Below the pieces are notes generated by a model, which did no database searches, was not told where the DNA came from, and saw nothing but the letters and a program-made list of their open reading frames with translations. DNA of 64,000 bases from Sclerodactyla briareus. Its lineage: Eukaryota > Echinodermata > Holothuroidea > Dendrochirotida > Sclerodactylidae. Numbering within the stretch: position 1 is the first letter of the stretch; every line of letters begins with the position of its first letter. The DNA lies in assembly GCA_026419785.1 (NCBI GenBank), contig JAODTK010005831.1, positions 1-64,000 on the forward strand, given 5' to 3'. Below, in pieces: positions 14,501 to 29,500 of this stretch. A program made the position numbers and the translations under genes.

Positions 14501-17500
14501 GACCCATTGTAACTACCAAAGTAACCGATCGAAGCGGGAGTTGTTTCTCTCCATAAAGACACAAAGCTGCAATCACAATATCCAAAAAATAACCAGTTTT
14601 CTATTTTTTTGTGCGTAACTCCTTAAATAAGCACATTATTCAAGATTCAACTTCACCCACATGGACCACCCGACAGAGGGTAAATTCAGGTCAGAGGTCA
14701 CACACATGCAGGTCACACAATATATCACAATGGTGAACCATTGCCAGCCTTTCGCAGATATTCAATTTTCCGATTATAGCCCAAAACAGGTTTTTGCCCC
14801 CAAGTGGACCTGAATGACCTTAATGATGTCACCGTTTTATTGAGAATTTTATCTCTCCATGTGATACATCCCACTCCTAGGAAGATTTTGCATTCTGATG
14901 AACACACCCAGTGCTAGTTCGGAAAAGTATTAAAATCATTTTTGACCCCTAAGTGACCTTTAATACTTCAATGGACATGGCGGTTTTTATGAAAAATGGG
15001 CGACAATCCATGTGATGCATCCACTCTCGAAGCATATTGCATTCCAATGAACATGTTCAATGTTATTGCGAAAAAGGTTATAAAATTGAACTTTGAACCC
15101 TTGAAACTACCAAAAAAGTGTCGATCGAAGCGGGAGTTGTTCCCCTACATGAAGCACACAAAGCTCTATCGCAATCCAAAAAGACCAGTTTCTACCTTTT
15201 TGCCTTATCTCCCTTAAATAAGCACCTTTATCCAATTCGACCTTTAACCACATGACCACCCGACAGAGGTCAAATTCAGGTCAAGGTCACACACATGCAG
15301 GCCAACAATTATAATCACAATGGTGACCCTCCAGCCTTGCCTATATTCAATTCTCGATTAAATAAACCAAACACAGTTTTTTGACCTAGAGATATTGCAT
15401 TCCAATGAACATGTCCAATGTTTATTGTCGAAAAGTATTAACTCTCATTTTGATGATCAGGACAACTAATATGCAAATTAGTCCACAAATTTACCCTGTG
15501 ACCTTGATGTCATGAATAAATTTTATCGTAATGGTATAGTCCCTATTTTTTTCACGAGGTTTCGTAAAATCCTAAAAGTTTGATAAAATAATTTGCATTA
15601 ATTATTCAATTATGCTAATGAATATTAAATTAAACACACATAATTGACACCCCTTTTTTTTTTCCCCAAAAGTGATTTCAACAAAGCAATTGAATAAATT
15701 TATCGGGACTGTTTAGAATCCACTCGCCTAGTTCCGTGAGAATCCACAAAGTTTATAAATGTGCCTAATTGCAAATTGGGCAACATTATTCCAACTTAAG
15801 TCATGCACGATGATTCATCAGCACTGATAGTTTGGCCCTTTCACAAGTTTTCATGAAAATCCCATGAAGTTTGAATTCACATACATTATTTCGATAATTA
15901 TGCTACTGACGCAAAGAAATGCAAACTTGACCTCGAATGACCTTGGAATTTCGCCACTTTTTTTCGGCTCCCACACTACCCACAACCACCACGTTTCTGT
16001 AAATCGCACGAACTTGAAAAATTTTGGGAAAACCCTGCAAAATAGAGGCACCAAATATACGATACTAGCCCACTTTCGACCTTATCCGAGAATTTACTCA
16101 TACGACATGTGTACCAAATTGTTTTGGTCAATCGTATAAAGTGTTTAAGAATAAGAGCGCTAACGCCTAAAGTTTCGCGGCGGCGGCGGTGGCGGAGAAC
16201 GGCGGGCACACGGCAAACCATAATATCCCTGAACTCTTACAGTGTTGCGGGATATATTATTCGATAATTGACACAATTCATTGTTATTTTCCATATGTTC
16301 AACAGCACAATTAAGACATTCATTTACCCAAGGCATCCATGCAGGAACAGTCACCTCCCCCTCAGTTCCCCGATCACTGGCAGTAACCTAGATAGTTGTC
16401 GGATTTCACAATGGTTCAAATCCCCGCCCAAGTGCCTTAAGTCCCTAATTTTTCCAGTCGTTGGGGTCCTGGATTTTTCTTCCTACCAGGGAGCACTAGT
16501 AGGAAGGGTATGGAATAGGCGGTAAGGGACCAACCTTTTTTTTCCGCACAAACCATGTCCTATCAGCCTCAGAGTACAATTTGGGTCCGGGAATAATAGG
16601 GACTGAATTTGTGCATTCACCCATCAGCTTACTGAAGGCTTTCTTGCAATTTTTATCTTCATGCGAATGGTCCATGTGCAGATGTAGCTAATTTCATCTG
16701 AGAAGCCTTTGAAGGACCCAACCCACAGTTGACTTGTTTTTCTAGAATTCCAGCTATCTCTTAGGTCAGGAGAGATATATAAACCCTTTCTATTTCTGCG
16801 AAATATTCCAGTGTTATTCCTGCCCAAACCGGCATCTCAATTGATCGATTCATCTTTATTTACCGACACATCATTTGTTATGTTATATATGGATGAATCG
16901 TAGCAAATACTTCTCCTGTATTCACCTCTTCCTTGCCCATAAGTATTTGCACTTTCAACAATCTCGTAACGAAAAGAGGCCCAAAGTAAAGTACCTTGAC
17001 CTCTGCTCCCTGGGCCCCAGATACATGACCAGAGGCTATCAAGAGAAGTTCTGTATACCCAACACCTGTGAATATGTAGGCAGGCCATTTGCTATAACCA
17101 ACACGGCACCACATATATTGTTTATCATTCATGGGGGGGGGGGGTGAAATCCTCTGACTTGTTTTTGCACTACTGTGACCATCATGACTAACTAGATTAG
17201 TTTCGACATTGGGGGGTTCCTGAAAAATCTATGGCCCTTTTCTATTCATCCCAGATAACCAACCACACGACGTGATGAACGGCAACGTTACCTTGATTCA
17301 GCGTCGCCATGTGACCTCTCGTGAGCGTCATCACTTTAGAGAGATCATTCAAGGCACACCCAGCGGGGGGGGCATGATAATGATGTCAGGCATCAATAAT
17401 ACAAACTGGTATATCTCAGCTGTTTCTCTTCCTCCTCATGCATTTCAGAGAAGAATTCACAGACATCTGCAAAAACATCTTTGAGTTTGGTTGCTGATTG

Positions 17501-20500
17501 GTAAATTAACTTCCCCTTCGGATCCATGATCGGTGTCGGTAATTAGCTTAGTTGTGATGGTAGGATGATCCAAGCAGGAATTTTAACATCTCCTGCAATT
17601 TTGGTTAGCACGTCTCCTTTCATATAATGCATAACCTATACAGGAGCGGGGATTGGGGGGGGGGAGGGTGGACAACTTATTGAAACCTATTGAAAGTGAA
17701 TCTCAACACAAAGAAGGACAGAAGGTACCATGTCATAGGGTACTGTCTGCTAATCTGAACTGGTGTGAGAAGTGCAGTTTTCTTGGCTGATTCACAGTAG
17801 GTTAGCTGCAGGTTGACTGCAGCCTACTTTCCAACATAGTGCCCCAAGAGACCCAATACCAAAACACGGCCAGGCCCTGCGTTCTTGGAGTATCCCAGAG
17901 AGGAATTATTTGGACCAGAATCCCTAATCGAAGGCCAGCCTCGGCAGCCCTACAGCCACAGGTGACTCCCTATTGCGTCATGGAGTGGATGCACTGGGAT
18001 GGTGTGGCACAAGGAGAGCAAGAGTTGTGGGGGGGGGGGGGGGTGCTGTACAGTACGAGTGTGAACAGGTCACTAATGATCAGGAGGGGTAATATCTGTA
18101 AAGCTTCTTGGCTCATGTCTTTGATGTGGAAAAAAGTTATATAGAACAAGATTATATAATTATTATTAATACCTTCTGCTGAGGTCAGAGAGCGTTAAAA
18201 CGGCTCTTGCTGAATGGTATCCTCCAGCACTTTACTCCCGCCTCCCCCTTCCCCCCCTATGCCTCCTCCCTTACCCCCCTCCCCACAACTACTTACCGCT
18301 TTGTTCCTGTCGCAGCTGAAAGAGCCGTGGCGAGAGGATTGCGGGGGCAAACGCCTGAGGAAGACAAAGGCTGACGGCTGCGTATTAACTTCGGGGGTCA
18401 TCTGGAATAACAGGGAAGAAGAGGAAGCAAGGTAAGCGATGAAGATTAGTTTATCAAGATATTGCCAGTCCATCCATATCAAATTAATCAGTATGTCCCT
18501 TCAGTCTTCCGACCACTCTCCCAAAAAGACCTGCTGGAAGGGGTAGAACCATGGAGCTATTATATTAACTGAGATGAACATCCGAGCGCGTATTGTGGTG
18601 CCCTGTCCAAATTTTCCGTCAGAGAACCAATCGATTTGAGGAGCGCCCTATTGTTGTAACATTGTGAACCATTCAGATTGTTAACTCTCTAACCGTAATT
18701 TTCGTCGATCAAGACCCCCGAAAATACCATCGTTGTTCCAAAGTGAAGAATGGTACATCATAGGTCAAGATTCTGCAACATCTTCAGTGAGTGTTACCCC
18801 TTTTCAGAGAAACGCGGGAAAATCAGCGATTTACAACGGACCGCACAAAAACAACATTATTACTTCGAGAATACAAATCGATTGCGTCTGGCGGAAACAC
18901 CCATGTAGGAGTAAGGTAATGACATCACGGAGTGTACTAGAGCTTTATAATGTGAGGCCTTGAATCAAAGTAGGCTGTCAAACGGAGCAATTCTAATCTT
19001 ACGACGAAATGTGAATCTTGTCGCCTGACGCCCTTTCCACTATAACCCACTGTCAAGTGATGGCGCTGTTTGCATAGCAACGATGCTCCCCCTGACTTCA
19101 ATTTTGTATAGGAGCTTCAGTACCGCCTGTCCGGGGCTTGGTAGAAACAGCCTGAATATCAACCACTATAAATCCGCACGAACTAATAACCGGGACAACT
19201 TATGTGAAAGAGAACAGTAATTTGATATGATTTGTCTTGGAATTCTATGGGTTCAGGGAGCCAAGTAAGGCTAATTGAAAGACCCTGCCTGTTTTCATCA
19301 TGCTCGCATCTTCTCCTCGACTAGTGCTCAGCTTATATCGAGGCAGGGTATAACCAATCCCAACCTCTCCCAGGACCGCCATTTTATATCCCCCTGGAAT
19401 GAGGATCATTTGAATACAAGGATGCGACCACTTCCTTGGAACTTCGCGGATGATTATGTCCAACGTGACTGCTCACAGCCGTCCGACAGACTTATGGCAA
19501 ATATCTTGAAACATCCCCAGATACCCATGAAACAAATCCACTGCATTACAGCGGATCATGGATTGAAGCCAAGGATTGCACTTGCCACCGGCTAGGGAAT
19601 GTCCATGGCTTTCTGGAATTCAAACCCCGTTGTTTCCTTGTGAAGCCCCGTCACGGATACCACTCTGATAGTCTTCCGCTATACTTCTTCTCCACTGACT
19701 GAGCCTATTTAATTCTTCAATATTCAACACCTACCTGGAATGTTTGTCCGTTGCCTCTCTGCAGCACAACAGAACTTGACACAGGGGGTGGGGCAGACCA
19801 TACAGAGTTGATGAAAATAGCGCGGTAAGCCCTGTCCACATACAACCCCCACGTTACTCTTTGGAGAGACAATATTTGAAACGCATGTTGTTGGGAGTAC
19901 CAAGGAAGGGCCAATATATGAGAGGTCATAATGTTTACAAACTTAGTTGAAACATTTTCCATGTCGAAAAAGACCCAAGGGTAAACCAAGCCATCTGCGG
20001 CATACTGTGAAAGCTCATCGTACTGCTAATGGACAATTCCCCTCTGGGCAACTTCCAACTTTTGATGAAACCATCTTTCCTTGGCTAATCACATCATTCT
20101 GCCAGTCACTTTTCATCAATGAATTTTAATTAATGCATGAAATTTTAATCAGCAGGGTGATCCCCACCACATAAGGTAGTGTCCTGACAATGACAAGGAA
20201 GGTTGCGCCCAGCCTCCTTTTCATCTGATGCACACCTTGATCCTGCAAACTCTCATCTAATATCCCTGCATGATATCTCTACGTAACAACATTTAGTTTA
20301 GTTTATAGTTGTAGCCGCCGTCGTCTCTGTCTGCTGCGTCGTGGCACTACACCACTTGTACGATTGACCCAACTGGGTATCATGCGTGAAAAAAAAAGTC
20401 CTGGAAGGTTCCAAAAGTGGGCGTCTCCAGAAAAAATTTTTTTTTTTTTCATGTCCCAACCCATGTAGTTTGCATAATTGTTGCGAATTTTTTCCTCAGT

Positions 20501-23500
20501 TTTTGTAGATGTAACTATTATCTGGTCCCAGCCCCTGAGTGGAGTCACTTCAGGTCTCAGCGGTCAAATTTTGCAATAATGTATTCAATTTCGCAGAGTT
20601 TCATGTGAAATATACACGCAATATTTTTTATCGCCCCGGTTCTCCGCCCCCGTAAAGTGTTAGGTGACTCGTTATCCTCCCATAAAGAAGCACAGCTTTT
20701 AACAAGTTTTCCCGAGTGCCTTGATTTCTCTCCGTTCCATTGCCGCCCCCTATTACTTTTCTCAGTCAGTCCCCAATTACTCCTCATCCGTGCACCCCCA
20801 AGTACTCTCAGTCAGTGCCCCGATTAATCAGTCAGTGCCCCGATTAATCAGTCAGTGCCCCGATTAATCAGTCAGTGCCCCGATTACTCTCAGTCAGTGC
20901 CCCGATTACTCTCAGTCAGTGCCCCGATTACTCACAAGGTTGTGTTCTACCAGACTTTCCCCGTCCCTAAACTTGGTGGTGTCGATCTCGCACTGCTTCC
21001 TCTCCTCGAAGATCTGGTCAACAGTCCTTTAAGTCTCAGGTAGGTAGTTACCAACCCCTCCATGTGCTTTGTACTCATCGATAATCTTCGCAGTGAGCGA
21101 ATTCCCCGGAAAATCGTGTTTGGGTTTCTGCAAGCAAAATAGTTTTGTTTTCATTTCGTTTTCTTCATCTGTTTCATCTCTCTAAAATAGACAATAATTA
21201 TGAACAACTAAGCCAGCGAAGAGAAGGAAGGGAGACAAAAAACCCTGGGGATGATGAGTGGTCATACATTCCCTACCAACAACGACAGCCAACAAACATG
21301 ACAAGATGAAAAAAGAATAGTTTAGCTGTGATGAGCCCTTCTCCAACAAAATCCCCAGGTTTTTTTTCAGAGGGGAGTTCAAGGGGAAACTCCAGGAATA
21401 GCTACTAATTAAATGCCTTCTCATGTTCCGTCAAAAAGTAGTGAGAGTGTACAACCGGCGGTCACTTCGGAGAGGGAGAACTGGTCACTCTGGCTCTGAT
21501 TGTAGTGGTGCTGACAGCTACTTGTCATCTAGGAACCATGACTGTTCGAACGGTGCTGGACACTGACATTATTACATAACCATGGCCAGCAGATCAGGCA
21601 GTAATCAATGGGGTCCCAGGTCTCTAGGAGGCCCTGCACATTATCTGGGGGGCCATAGTGGGCATAGCAGTCTGCAGGGGGCCTCGAGGAATATGGGTCA
21701 GCAGAATCCAGAAAGGGTTTGTGTGAATGATACAAATGAAATAGTGAAATAAGAAATCTAACATTATTTATCCAGGGGCCACCCACACAGATTGAACGGA
21801 GTGCCAATGACACAGTAGTTCACATAATTCCCAGTATGAAGTGATAACTATGAGTTACTGGGATGGACCTATGGATGGCGTCTAATTTCTTAACATTCAC
21901 AATTGGTCAATGATAATACTAACTTTCATATCATCTAATCCACTTAGTAGAAGTTGCTTGACGTTCAAACACAAAATCTGAAATTACCCATACATGACTT
22001 TAACTTCAAATCAAGAAAACACTCCCTAATGTAACTTTGGTCAGAATTAGACTACCCTAACTAACTAACTTTTCCTAATCATCACATCATTCTGCAGGTG
22101 GAGGCTCCTGCTTGACTGTTGAAGTAAAGTGGTAAAAATTTGACCCCTAGTTGACCCTAGATGATCTGGAATTCATGAAACCTCATATGTAAAATCAGTC
22201 AATGATATTACCTTCTCATTGTGAGCAGTGAGCTATCTGTAGGGTGGCAGCTGTTCAAACCATCGACAGACATGTAACCCTATATTGGCTTCACCTTCAA
22301 ATTAATGAACAGCTCATATGTACCATTGGTCCATGATCATACTGACTAATTTCATCATCATCTAATATTTTCTGCAGGAAAAGCCGCTAAGCCCTTTAGG
22401 GAAAGGGTTAGCCTTCTCTGGCCTACTTAGTAATGTGTATAAAACGTTAACATCTGGCCCCCCAAAAAGTCTATTGTAAATATGTTATAGTTGAAAGGTG
22501 ATGCACAAGTTTGTAAGATTTGTGAAGAGCAATGTGGGTATTAGAGCTATCAGATTTGATTGGATTTGATTGGATACGGGTCAGGAAGCCAACTTTTTTT
22601 TTTGACTCATCATGGCACATAAACGAATTTTTTGACGTGGATGAGCACGGCGACACTGCCTCATCTTATCGACTAGTGCTCAGTATAGCGAGGCAGGAGT
22701 GACACCAAGCCTGCTCCCGGACCGCAATTTTACGTCACATCCGACGGACGATCAGTGAACTCCAGGATCTGACCACTTTCTCAGAACCTGGAGGAGCGGA
22801 AGATGTTCAACGCGACTGCACACAGCCGGACCGACGAGACCTATTGCAAGTGCCCGCGAAACAACCCCCCGAAATGACCAAGCCCCACTGCCTCAACAGC
22901 AGGACTGGAACCTAAGACCAGGAACACGCCAGTTGAACTGCAAGTACAAAGCACTTCTGGAAAAACGCCCGGTGCTGGTCGGCTGGAATTCGAACCCTGG
23001 GACCTGTTGCATGCAAAGCGACACTGATACCTCTCTACTATCCTCCCGCTCTATTTTGTACCAGTAATAAGGAGATATAACCTTCACCTCCTAGTTCAAG
23101 GAGTATCAATCATCCAAAAATCAGGTTAAAATGACCCTGATTGAAGTTCTTTCATAAAAAACACATTTACTCAGAAAATCGGGTTGTTGTGATGAATTCA
23201 TTTATCACCTATTTGTACTTTTATGATGTTATGAGAACGAGCTTCTAGCATTTTACAACTAACAAACAATGCCCAATACCCACAATCACAAACAGTAGAC
23301 AAATTAATGTCACTTGAGATGATAAATCACCTTTTTACAAGTGAGCCACTTGAAATATCCTATTGTGTCAAGGCAAGCTCTGTACGAGAGCTTTTCAGAA
23401 GAGGAAATTATTAAACTCACAGCACTCTGAATTTTATTGCAGATCTCAAAGCGTGTAATTACGACTTCCCCTCCTTATTACTGGTACAAAAGCAATCGAC

Positions 23501-26500
23501 TGTTGCTTCCTCAAAGGTTTCCATCTCGTCAGGCATTTAAACAGAGGTGAGATTCACAGTTTATTGTTTATGGACGCATCCTAAAATTGCACTATTACCC
23601 CTTCAATGCCATTGTCACTTTTGCAACAGTCACCTTTGCAACGTGTCATCGTCGACTATTTTCGACATCTGAACAAGTCTCACAAATCGCTTTATATCGG
23701 ACGATTCTTTGGGCGAATCTTAAGGGCCGAAAACTTGACGAACTAGACCACTAGCCTGGCAAGAGAGAAGGGCGATGGGGTGGCCAACCCGCATTGTGTT
23801 ATTGTCAGAAGCTTGACGTGGCATGGGGGTGGGTGCATAGTCCCTGTGATTAGTTAATAATGAGAAGATTCACAAATCGCTTTGTAGCATTCTAACAGAG
23901 CCTCCTATGTTGCCAACTATCATATTCTGGAAGATCGCATAATTTCCTTTCCACTGGTATGGAGAAGTGCTTATTGAATTTTTCAATGAAATCATTAAAA
24001 ATTTGGCGTAACTAAATTGCGTATGTAAGTGAGCATCTACTCAATGAACATTACGCAAGAAAGACGGAATGACGACAATATTTTTTCCTTTTTATATCAT
24101 CGAACAACGTGCTACAGATCTGAATTTTAGTACTAAATGAAAACCTTATTCATCTGAACAATCATATACAGTTCATAAAATCTGTAGGGTCACCTGATAA
24201 GCCTTTCCCAAAACTTCATGAATATTGAAATTGCTCAAAAATAGAACGGCGCTGGGAGGCACACAGTGTGAAAAATAGCTGGCACTGGAAAGGGTTAATG
24301 AACAACAACAATGACATAGTTCTAGTCAGGGACTAGTCAAAGAAGGTAATAGGCTCTGATAAAGAGCGGCTAATTGTATTTGATTCTGATAGAACATGAC
24401 TTGTATAACCTCCTCATTCTAGCCAGCAGTGGCCGAGGCCAAGTGTAACTGTTCTCAGCCAACAACACATGTGAGTTACCTGAACTCGCCCTGTCCCATA
24501 CCCAGCCACTAATTGGGGACTGTACATGGAAAAAAATGTAGAACACTCCCTGGGGTTGTCAACATGTCTCTTCCCCCTGATCATACTCCCTGGGGTTGTC
24601 ACATTTGTCCTTTCCCATGATCATACTTTCTGGGGTTGTCAACTTGTGTCTCTTTCCCATGATCATACTCCCTGGGGTTGTCAACATGTGTCTCTTTCCC
24701 ATGATCATACTTTCTGGGGTTGTCAACATGTGTCTCTTTCCCATGATCATACTTTTGGGTTGTCAACATGTGTCCTCTTTCCCATGATCATACTCCCTGG
24801 GGTGTCAACATGTGTCTCTTTCCAATGATCATACTTTCTGGGGTTGTCAACATGTGTCTCTTTCCATGACCATACTCCCTGGGGTTGTCAACATGTGTCC
24901 TCTTTCCCATGACCATACTCCCTGGGGTTGTCAACATGTGTCCCTTTCCCATGATCATACTTCTGGGGTTGTCAACATGTGTCCTCTTTCCCATGACCAT
25001 ACTCCTTGGGGTTGTAAACATGTGTCCTCTTTCCCATGATCATACTTTCTGGGGTTGTCAACATGTGTCTCTTTCCCATGACCATACTCCCTGGGGTTGT
25101 CACATGTGTCTCTTTCACATGATCATACTTTCTGGGGTTGTCAACATGTTCTCTTTCCCATGACCAAACTAGTGTCTGTGGAGCACTTCAGGATCTGAGA
25201 TCTTCAGTGCGAACACTACATGGATGTGAGAATGTAGTGTCAATGTAAGTCAACTGAACTCGCCCTGCCCCATACCCAGCCACTAATTGGGGACTGTATA
25301 TGGAAAAAAATGTAGAACACTCCCTGGGGTTGTCAAATGTGTCTCTTCCCATGATCATACTCCCTGGGGTTGTCAACATGTGGTCTCTTTCCATGATCAT
25401 ACTTTCTGGGGTTGTCAACTTGTGTCTCTTTCCCATGATCATATTCCCTGGGGTTGTCAACATGTGTCTCTTTCCCATGATCATACTTTCTGGGGTTGTC
25501 AACTTGTGTCTCTTTCCCATGATCATACTTCTGGGGTTGTCAACATGTGTCTCTTTCCCATGACCAAACTAGTGTCTGTGGAGCATTTCAGGATCTGAGA
25601 TCTTCAGTGCGAACACTACATGGATGTGAGAATTTAGTGTCAATGTGAGTTACCTGAACTCGCCCTACCCCATACCCAGGCACTAATTGGGGACTGTATA
25701 TGGAAAAAATATAACTACACTACTGGAGACACATAACTACACTACAGGGATGTGATGTTTTCATTATTGGGAGGTGATATCTTCAGTGGCAAACAGTACA
25801 TGATGTGATTTTTTTATCATTATCACTGCTAATACTGTCTCCCTCCTGATTACTGCTCTGGGCACCTATAAGAACACTGAGCACTAGTGGGATAAACATG
25901 TATCACAATAGGCTCTTGCTAGGCCTAATGTTAAAGTTTTGTCAGCGGCAATACCTAGCCCTTGCTGGGCATGAGTCTCGGGAGGGCATTCAATTCTATA
26001 TAGACATTGTAGATAGCATAGACCATGGTTTCCCAAACCTGGGGTCACGACCCCAAACTCCTACAAAATCCTACAAAATTCACCCTGAAAAATCATATTT
26101 ATATTTATTAGCAGCGGTTCTAGCGTTTTTTCTGAGTGAATCTGTGTTATTTGATTAGTTATCGCTGGCCACCCTGTTTCTGTATAATCACTATATTTTC
26201 ACAAACACGTACAGTAATGTTACTACAGGGTAAGTGCAGCCTGCAATCTTCATTTATCAGGACACAAAAACTTGGGGTTGCGCTTGGATGTCGCTACATG
26301 AAAAAGGTCCCACCTTGAAAAGTTTGGTACCACTGACATAGGCAATATAGAATGACCTTTGAGACTACCTCAGAATTGGTGTAGGCTGCTTCTAAAATGC
26401 AGAGCAGGCATTAGCAGCACCTATGGCGAGAAACTGACAATCGGTTGTGTCTCATAACTGAGAACTGGTCTGGCGTTTTGATTGACCCAGGTGCATATCC

Positions 26501-29500
26501 AGCACGCCGTTACGCCAAGAGTTACAATCGCTTGATTTTATTGATGTAATCCGTACCTCTGCGTGAGATCGATCTTGCAAGCTTGGGTTGGATTAGTCTG
26601 AACAGGACTGGTCCGTGTGTGTACTTCATGGTAAACCCTGACATAGCCTTTTGGAGCTTGTATGTTCAACTTAGTTATTTGAAGAAGTAGATTGATACTT
26701 CAGAGGGGGCTTCGGGTAATTACTCTTCTATTGACGAGGGCCAAGATGCTAGAGGAAAATGTGTGGCACTTTCACGCCAACACTTCATGACAGTATTTGC
26801 GACGCTGAATGTATTTACTTTCATTAACTGCCAACAGAACAGTCTCTGTTGGCCTTGAGTACCCGATCCTAAATGGAACGATGTAAAGTTTACATTGAGA
26901 GTCACGATGGGATTCTGGTAGTAGGAAACAATACACATGCATTGATCAGCACAGCTTCCCTCGTACATTGTGGAGGGCATTCACTCTCGTTGACACAGAA
27001 GGATTAACAACCTTACGTTGGTCTGCGTAGTTGCCATTGTTATGAACCAACATGAACAGAAACACCGTCTTTCAGAGAACCTGAACATGAAATGTGTTTT
27101 CATTAAGAACTTCAATGAGAGCTAATGGCCTTCAAAGGTTAACAGTGGGTGAATGAACCGATATTCTAATCTTTTTTCGCGCCAGTGGTTGTTTCTTTTT
27201 TTCATGTTTCAACCAACCAGATCTTAGAGTTGGAAGAGAGCCAATTCCCGTTAGCCGATAACACAGCAAAAATCTGAATTCATCTAGAGTGGATATATTT
27301 TGCCAGCCCCTCGGTGCCTCCTATAATGGCACTAATCCTTGATCAATTCAATTAGGGCTGATTGTTGACACGTCCTCAAAGAAACCTAAGTTCTTTCAAA
27401 ATGTTACTAAAATTGCTCAACAATAGTCCACATTAGACCACATTACTTGACTTCCAGTGATCCATTCTATACTTTCAGTTTTATGTTCAGGACCAACATT
27501 GGACTGCCACAATAAACGTTTTCATAGGAAACCAACTTCAAAGTTGCACAAATTAGACAACTTAAGCCCACTTTGATACCTCCAGTACACCCCATAATCT
27601 ATGTTAAAAAATTGGGGGACTGAGGGGAGGCCATACCCATCACTTATTATAGAAACTGTAAAAATTTGATACCTCATATAACTGTACCCGTTGAATGACC
27701 TCCAGTGACCCTGGACCCCTAAATTGAAACGTATGGTTCACCAACCCTATTCACAACGTTTGGGACAAATCTGACAACTATAACTTTTGGCATAAATTAT
27801 GCATTAGACAACTCATTTAGCATATTGTATACTGACAGTCAAGTCAGTTCATCTACCTTAAATCCTGTACCCTATGTGCCAAGCCAAATCAATCATTCAA
27901 CTATGGTTCAATATGTACCCTGCAGAGAAGCTTGAACAACGAATCACATAAAATAAAGCAAGTTTACCCTACCTAATTAGTAATCATCAATGAATTTTTT
28001 AGTGACCTTGTTCTTAAAATTCTGTCAGATCGTGGTCACACCTAACCCTGATATACATACAAAATGTCATCAACATCGGTCATACCATTTCACATAATCT
28101 GCTACGAGAAAGTGTGACCTACACACATACATGCACCACACGACCAAAATAATTTGTAAGTCTCTCTCTGAACTTTGTTCAGGGGAGTCAAACAACTAAC
28201 CTTAGCCTATCTTCTTCATGAATTTGGAAGAAAATCGTGTTTTACTATCTATGCTCTTCAACCAGTGGGTTCATGGATGAGTGTACGCAAAATGGTTCCT
28301 AACTTAGCATTCTTGGTTATCAGTTATCTCTTCAGTTCGCCTCCCGGTAGAACTGCAACAGCGTTCACTAAATAACATTGATATTTCTGCTTATTATATT
28401 CCTAATATAATTATATTCAAATCGATTGAATTAAATTTCATATCAGAATTTAGTATCAGAATGAGGCTCATTTACCACTCCAATGTCTTTTTTATATTAT
28501 AATCAGCATACCGTATCCTATCAACAACTCTGGGGGAAAAATAACCCCTAGAATATTCTTAATAGGTTCAGCTCATTATAATTACTTTGGGAGGTCGAAG
28601 CGCACCAGTGTCACAGGATGATATTCAGAAGGATACCTCGATGAGCTACGTACACAATTTTTGAAATTAGCATGATGATCCCTCACTGACGATTTTTATC
28701 ACTTGGCCCTCTATACCGCCATCAGGCACTAATTCCTCGATGATATCAATGAGGATGCTGATTAAATTTTATTTTAAAGAGTGGAAAGCCTCCATCTAGA
28801 ACACAGCGCGGAATCCAAGGGGTCGCACCCGACGTGCGCGCGCACCCCTAAAAATCTCGAGAGAATATATATTTTTTGACGCCTGAGCGTTATTGGAAGT
28901 TGACACAAGCCCCATCTGCCCTGTTCCCGCAGTCAGAAAAACAACACGATGCGATGGGTTGCATTGTAGGTATTCTTAGCTCCTCAATAGCTATCGCGTA
29001 ACTAGCACGGCAAACTCTACTATTAGTTACGGGCCGAGTGCGCTTTCCGTGCATAATGAATATGCGACGACTTGTGGTCATTTCCACGTTAGATCGCATG
29101 CGCTTTGATGTTGTGCGGTGCGGCGAAAAAAAAATCCTCTTCTCTTTGAGTTTGAGATGAAGAAAACATTTCCCCGGCAGATTTGTAAGCCATGGGCGTC
29201 AACATGGTTGGGGGGGGGGTTGGGTAGGGGGGGGGGGGTCGGGGGGAGGGGACATTCTCCCCACTTTCAAAAGTGGGGGATATCTATTCGTTTGAACCCC
29301 ACCCACCCACTTTTCCGGACCGTAATAAAATTTAATAGGCAAATGCCGCATTTTTGTATACTCTAAACTGATTCAATTTTTAGTCTAACCCAACAAAAGT
29401 CGCCGCTTGAAATTGTCATTAAATCATCCACTACTTTCCAGATCAGACCCCATGTTTTCATACTGACTTCCTCGAATTTTAAATCGAATGCCAAAAGGCA

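Noticed and set aside
24537-25572. CRISPR-like array
   Set aside because: Units are contiguous tandem copies without unique spacers, in a eukaryotic intron.
24526-25598. Open frames of about 60-110 residues
   Set aside because: They are translations of the 42-bp satellite in several frames.
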